NCBI GenBank assembly: GCA_002840685.1
Contig: PHBU01000014.1
Location: 1 to 64,000 of the forward strand
Direction of reading: 5' to 3'
Length of the DNA: 64,000 nucleotides
DNA from: Chloroflexi bacterium HGW-Chloroflexi-6
GTDB taxonomy: Bacteria > Chloroflexota > Anaerolineae > Anaerolineales > Villigracilaceae
In this document: piece after piece, positions 60,344 to 64,000 of the stretch
How the letters are laid out: the number at the start of each line of letters is the position of its first letter
How positions within the stretch are numbered: the stretch's first letter is position 1
Program-made: the position numbers and the translations under genes
The notes under the pieces: generated by a model
The model's database searches: none
Seen by the model: only the letters and a program-made list of their open reading frames with translations
Told to the model about the DNA's origin: nothing

Positions 60344-62041
60344 TTACGGGCAATCGAACCCGCTGACGCTATAGACCGTGTAATCGGCGTTTTCGTAGGC
60401 CACCGGCAGCGAATGGCTGCCCGGCTTTTGGATGACGGCATACTGGGCATTTAACTGACAGGCAACGCCAAGCAAATCCTGGGTGGAGAGACTGTCATAG
60501 GCTTCACGGGTCAGGGTCACATTGTCAAAATAATCGCCGTCAAATTTCGCCAGCGCGCCGGGAGCGATCAGTTCGAAACGAGTTTCCCATTCCACTTCGT
60601 AGCCGGGCTGGAAGGCCGCCACCAGGATCTCGGACAAGGTTCCCACGCTGGCGCGTTCAGAGTGCACGCGCCAATCCGATTCCTGCGGGCCCCATTTTTC
60701 GGGCGGGGTGATAAAACGCGCATCAGCCGGGGTGTTATCACGCGCCCAGCGCTGGACATCGACCCAGGCTGTGGGCTGACCGTAAATATAGAGACCACCC
60801 GGATTCCAAAATCCCATGGACCAGACCGTGGCGTAAGAGGCAATGATCAGCAAAGGCATGATCCCCATCGCCGCATTGAGTACAAAGGTTTTCTTAACCC
60901 ACCTGACCAGGGTCCAGGCCAGGAGCAAAAGCAAAGGCGTGGGTGAAAAGAGAAAGGTTCCGGCCAGGAAAACAAAAACCGGGCGGGACTGTTGTTTCTG
61001 TTCGTAAAGCTTGGCCAGGAAATTGGCAAAAAACAAATAAGCCAAAATCAAAATCCACAGGCCGATGCGCACGATCTGGGATTGGATCAGAATGGTGACC
61101 GACAAGAAATAAACTGCGATGACATGCACCAAGATCACAATGATCCCGGCGTAGATGAAGTTGCGGGCCGTGGTGGCCGGTTGGGGGACCTCGGCCTGCG
61201 GCAGAACAGAAAAAAACAGGAAGACCGTGCTGACCCCGCCCAGGACGATCGGCCACGTCCCAGGGTAGGTGGGACTGAACATGGCGAACAAGTGAAAGAA
61301 GAGGGTCTGGTTGAGAAAATCAACCCACTCGTGGCGCAGCGTGAAATCGATCGGTGCGCCACCCGCTCCGGCCTTCCAGAGCAGCACCGGGGCCGCACTC
61401 AGCAGAAAAAGCACCGCCGAGAGCAAAATATTCTTGATCCCGATCCGGCGGAATTCGAGCAGGCAGGCCAGCCCAAACATCGCCAGTACAAAATTGACCG
61501 AAACCACATGGATGTTGTACATCAGGCCGGCGATCAAAAAAGCCAGCGGAATACGGCCCTTGAAAAACTGGTTCAACGCGACCAGCAAAAATGGCAACAC
61601 AAACGTCCGGCTGAGCGGCGCAAATTCGAAGATCGGGAAGCCCGAAAAGCCGAAATGCGGCACAATAAAACCGAGCACGCTGAACAAGGAGGCCAGCGGG
61701 TTGTGAAAAAGGGTTTGGCTCAACTCCCAGATGGCCCAAAAGCTCAGATAAATGCTGACCAGGTGCACAACAAACAGGGCAGGTTCGAGCCAGCCCGCCC
61801 GCAAAATGGGAATAAAAAAATACCAGAAATACGAATAATAAATGCTATGCAGGCTGATCATCGCGTCACCGTCATACATCGACGGGTAGGCGGCAGACTT
61901 CAAAAACGGGATGTGCATGGCCTCGTCAAACGTGCCGAAGTTGTAGCCAATGAAGAGCACCGTGGCAACCGTGGCTGCCAGGAAAAGCAGGTGACGCGCC
62001 AGATTCGATTTTTGCAGGGTATTGGAAAGAGTGTTGAGCAT
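60344..62041 (-). CDS. Large polytopic membrane protein (glycosyltransferase-like topology)
   Basis: A 565-residue protein with about eleven membrane segments up to residue 420 and a C-terminal 140-residue outer domain (WVDVQRWARDNTPADARFIT onward, ending GFDCP). An acidic pair FGTFDEAMH follows the first helix, and WARDNTPADARFITPP resembles the periplasmic domain of GT-C-type glycosyltransferases and DUF6798-like proteins. No proven catalytic motif is seen. It lies between alaS and the repeat cluster. Confidence is high for a real gene and low for function. Confidence 0.75.
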   Translation of the reverse strand: MLNTLSNTLQKSNLARHLLFLAATVATVLFIGYNFGTFDEAMHIPFLKSAAYPSMYDGDAMISLHSIYYSYFWYFFIPILRAGWLEPALFVVHLVSIYLSFWAIWELSQTLFHNPLASLFSVLGFIVPHFGFSGFPIFEFAPLSRTFVLPFLLVALNQFFKGRIPLAFLIAGLMYNIHVVSVNFVLAMFGLACLLEFRRIGIKNILLSAVLFLLSAAPVLLWKAGAGGAPIDFTLRHEWVDFLNQTLFFHLFAMFSPTYPGTWPIVLGGVSTVFLFFSVLPQAEVPQPATTARNFIYAGIIVILVHVIAVYFLSVTILIQSQIVRIGLWILILAYLFFANFLAKLYEQKQQSRPVFVFLAGTFLFSPTPLLLLLAWTLVRWVKKTFVLNAAMGIMPLLIIASYATVWSMGFWNPGGLYIYGQPTAWVDVQRWARDNTPADARFITPPEKWGPQESDWRVHSERASVGTLSEILVAAFQPGYEVEWETRFELIAPGALAKFDGDYFDNVTLTREAYDSLSTQDLLGVACQLNAQYAVIQKPGSHSLPVAYENADYTVYSVSGFDCP

Positions 62042-62067
62042 GAAAAATCCTTAAAACAGGCACGAAA

Positions 62068-62100
62068 AGACTTCCGAAGCTTTAACAGCTTCGGAAGTCT
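62068..62100 (-). terminator. Terminator after alaS
   Basis: Perfect 13-bp arms AGACTTCCGAAGC and GCTTCGGAAGTCT with a 7-base loop, followed by TTTT on the minus strand, 12 bp after the alaS stop. Confidence 0.93.
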
Positions 62101-62112
62101 GAACGTCATACG

Positions 62113-64000
62113 TTATTTTAATTTACCGTCAAGCCAGCCGCCAACACTTGCCAGGGCTTCGGCCAGTTTTGCCACATCCTTGCCGCCGCCAAAAGCCAGG
62201 TGCGGCGCGCCGCCCCCGCCCGCGCCAAGCTGGCGCGAAATATGCCCGACCAGGTCGCCAGCTTTGACGCCGCGCTTGATCAGGTCCTGGGTGACAGCCG
62301 CCATGACCGTCACAGCCCCCTCCCCGCTCGAGGCGACCACGCACACGCCATTTTCGGCATAGCGGGCGCGGAACTGATCGGCCAGTTTGGTCAGCGAGTC
62401 CTTGTCCACGCCGGGCATTTCGGCCACCAGCAGGCGGGCCTCGCCAACCGTCTGGACATTTGCAAGTTGAACGTTGAATGTTGAAAGAGCGAGCTCGGCA
62501 CGAGCGGCAGCCAGTTGCTTCTTGGCCTGGGCCAGTTCATCTTGCAGGGATTCTGCTTTGACGGGGACATCCTCCAGGCTGGATTTGAGCGTGGACGCAA
62601 CGTTTTTCAGCGCCCTGAAGCGTTTCGCCACGAGTTCGTACGCCCCGCGGCCTGTCACCGCTTCGATGCGCCGGACACCCGCCGAGGCGGCTTCCTCCTT
62701 GGTGATGACAAACAGGCCGACATCCGAGGTGCGCTCGAGGTGGGTTCCGCCGCACAGCTCGTAGGAATGCCTGTCGTCCGGGTCGCCAATCGTAATGGTG
62801 CGCACAACCTCACCGTATTTCTCACCGAAAAGCGCCATCGCGCCTTCGGAAATGGCTTCTTCGCGCGATTTCGTCTTGGGCATGACGGTCATATCAGCCG
62901 CGACGGCCTCATTGACCAGGCGTTCGACACGCTCGATTTGCTCGGCGCTCATCGATTCGGGATGGTTGAAGTCGAAGCGCAGACGGTCAGGAGCGACCAG
63001 CGAACCGGCCTGGCGGGCATGTTCGCCCAAAACCTGGTGCAGGGCCGCATGCATGAGATGGGTGGCGGTGTGGTTGCGCATGATGTCGTGGCGACGGGCC
63101 ATATCCACTTCTGCGATGGCCTTGTCGCCTACGCGCGGGCGTCCGCTGACAACTTCGCCGATATGCGAGATCAAGCCCGCAGCCGCGCGGCGGACGTCGG
63201 TCACTTCGATCTGCCAGCCCACGCCAAATTCGCCGGTCGGCAGGATCGAAATCATGCCAGTGTCGCCAACCTGTCCACCTGCCTCAATATAAAAGCCGGT
63301 GCGAGGCAGGATAATCTCAACCCGATCTCCAACCTGGGCATCGGAAACAGAATTTCCATCGACTACAAGAGCTAAAACCTCGGCATTAATCTGCAAGCTC
63401 TCATAGGGATCATATTCGACACCCTTTTCGCCGAGTTTTCCAGCTTTCTGAAGCTCACGCAAAATTCCCGCATAAAACTCCGCATCTTCGCCGCCCATCT
63501 TACCCATAGCCTTCCCGCCCCCTGAAGCAAGGCGGTGCTCGTTCATAGCGGCCCGAAACCCAGCTTCATCAACATCCAGGTTTTGGTCTGTAGATTCGCG
63601 CAAAATATCGCGGGTAATCTCAAAAGGTAAACCATAGGTGGCGTACAACTCAAACGCCTTGCGCCCGTCAAGAATCAACTTACCATTGGTTGATTTTCCA
63701 TCAGAGATTAGCTCTCCTACCATGTCAGCAAGATGGGCTTGCCCGAGTTCAACCGTCTGCGCAAAGCGGATCTCTTCACGGGTCAGGTTTTCGAGGATCG
63801 GCTGGCGGCTCTTGATCAGTTCCGGGTAGAACGCGCCGTATTCTTCGATAAAGGCATCGGCCACTTTGGCCAGGAAGGGCTCGGTAAGGCCGATCTTCGT
63901 CCCGAAACGGGCCGCGCGGCGGATGATCATGCGGCAGATGTAGTTGCGTCCGGCGTTACCGGGCACGACCCCGTCCGCGATCAGGAAGGCGGCGGAGCGG
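62113..64000 (-). CDS. alaS: Alanyl-tRNA synthetase, 3' portion (5' end outside window)
   Basis: About 629 C-terminal residues are present; the gene enters from the right edge in frame. Seen are synthetase motif 3 (AAFLIADGVVPGNAGRNYIC region), the tRNA-binding helices, the editing domain with HTATHLMHAAL and CGGTHLERTSD zinc/active-site motifs, a coiled coil, and the DHHA1-type C-Ala end GHISRQLGAGGGGAPHLAFG. AlaRS charges tRNA-Ala and clears Ser/Gly mischarging. No damage is visible in the part seen. Confidence 0.97.
   Translation of the reverse strand, partial: RSAAFLIADGVVPGNAGRNYICRMIIRRAARFGTKIGLTEPFLAKVADAFIEEYGAFYPELIKSRQPILENLTREEIRFAQTVELGQAHLADMVGELISDGKSTNGKLILDGRKAFELYATYGLPFEITRDILRESTDQNLDVDEAGFRAAMNEHRLASGGGKAMGKMGGEDAEFYAGILRELQKAGKLGEKGVEYDPYESLQINAEVLALVVDGNSVSDAQVGDRVEIILPRTGFYIEAGGQVGDTGMISILPTGEFGVGWQIEVTDVRRAAAGLISHIGEVVSGRPRVGDKAIAEVDMARRHDIMRNHTATHLMHAALHQVLGEHARQAGSLVAPDRLRFDFNHPESMSAEQIERVERLVNEAVAADMTVMPKTKSREEAISEGAMALFGEKYGEVVRTITIGDPDDRHSYELCGGTHLERTSDVGLFVITKEEAASAGVRRIEAVTGRGAYELVAKRFRALKNVASTLKSSLEDVPVKAESLQDELAQAKKQLAAARAELALSTFNVQLANVQTVGEARLLVAEMPGVDKDSLTKLADQFRARYAENGVCVVASSGEGAVTVMAAVTQDLIKRGVKAGDLVGHISRQLGAGGGGAPHLAFGGGKDVAKLAEALASVGGWLDGKLK

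Overview
The window looks like chromosomal DNA of an anaerobic or facultative bacterium, most probably a member of the Chloroflexota (Anaerolineae-like). This is inferred from the gene set and protein style: a B12-dependent ribonucleotide reductase with NrdR, a Na+-pumping acyl-CoA decarboxylase, an NrfHA nitrite reductase, Thr/Pro-rich lipoproteins, a membrane-anchored baseplate-J-like protein, and GC-rich housekeeping genes. No rRNA or marker phylogeny could be run, so the placement is tentative.

Region 1 (1-13.6 kb) is a damaged defence island. It opens with the right end of an IS5-family element, then an internal piece of a type I restriction subunit (hsdR), then the right end of an IS3-family element. 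Next comes a strikingly AT-rich two-gene cassette: a 1370-aa NACHT-TPR-AAA STAND protein and a 489-aa AAA-CHAT caspase-like protease. This is the best candidate for an undescribed immune or programmed-death module. The rest of the type I locus follows: a 5'-truncated hsdM with an in-frame amber codon and an altered SAM motif, an intact hsdS, a small ORF, and an orphan copy of the hsdS tail. Behind it lie a NucS-like/DUF5655 nuclease, three small or membrane proteins of unknown function, an AbrB-type antitoxin and a broken excisionase-like HTH gene. A tRNA-Asp at 13.7 kb may mark the island edge.

Region 2 (13.8-28 kb) holds a MoxR/DUF58/DUF4129 operon, a DUF4404 gene, uvrB behind a LexA-like box, a DUF2812/PadR pair with a clear self-regulated promoter, a three-gene ABC-2 exporter, an ankyrin protein, a cyclase-STAND-TPR regulator and a YjjG-type phosphatase.

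Region 3 (28-39.5 kb) is rich in cell-surface proteins: two tandem paralogous lipoproteins, a GMC oxidoreductase, a SpoIIM-like membrane protein, a regulator/membrane-protein pair with its own operator, rsmA coupled to an LCP-family gene, a YabE-like 3D-domain lipoprotein and a small lipoprotein.

Region 4 (39.5-55.3 kb) is central metabolism and respiration: nrdR-nrdJ, an MFS transporter, an M24 peptidase, the mmdADCB-type sodium pump, a WD40 lipoprotein, a diguanylate cyclase, and nrfHA behind a textbook CRP/FNR-family site placed at about -41.5.

Region 5 (55.3-64 kb) contains a lytic transglycosylase, a membrane protein with a doubled operator, ruvX-mltG with an upstream baseplate-J-like gene, a REP-like hairpin cluster, a large membrane protein and the 3' part of alaS, which runs off the right edge.
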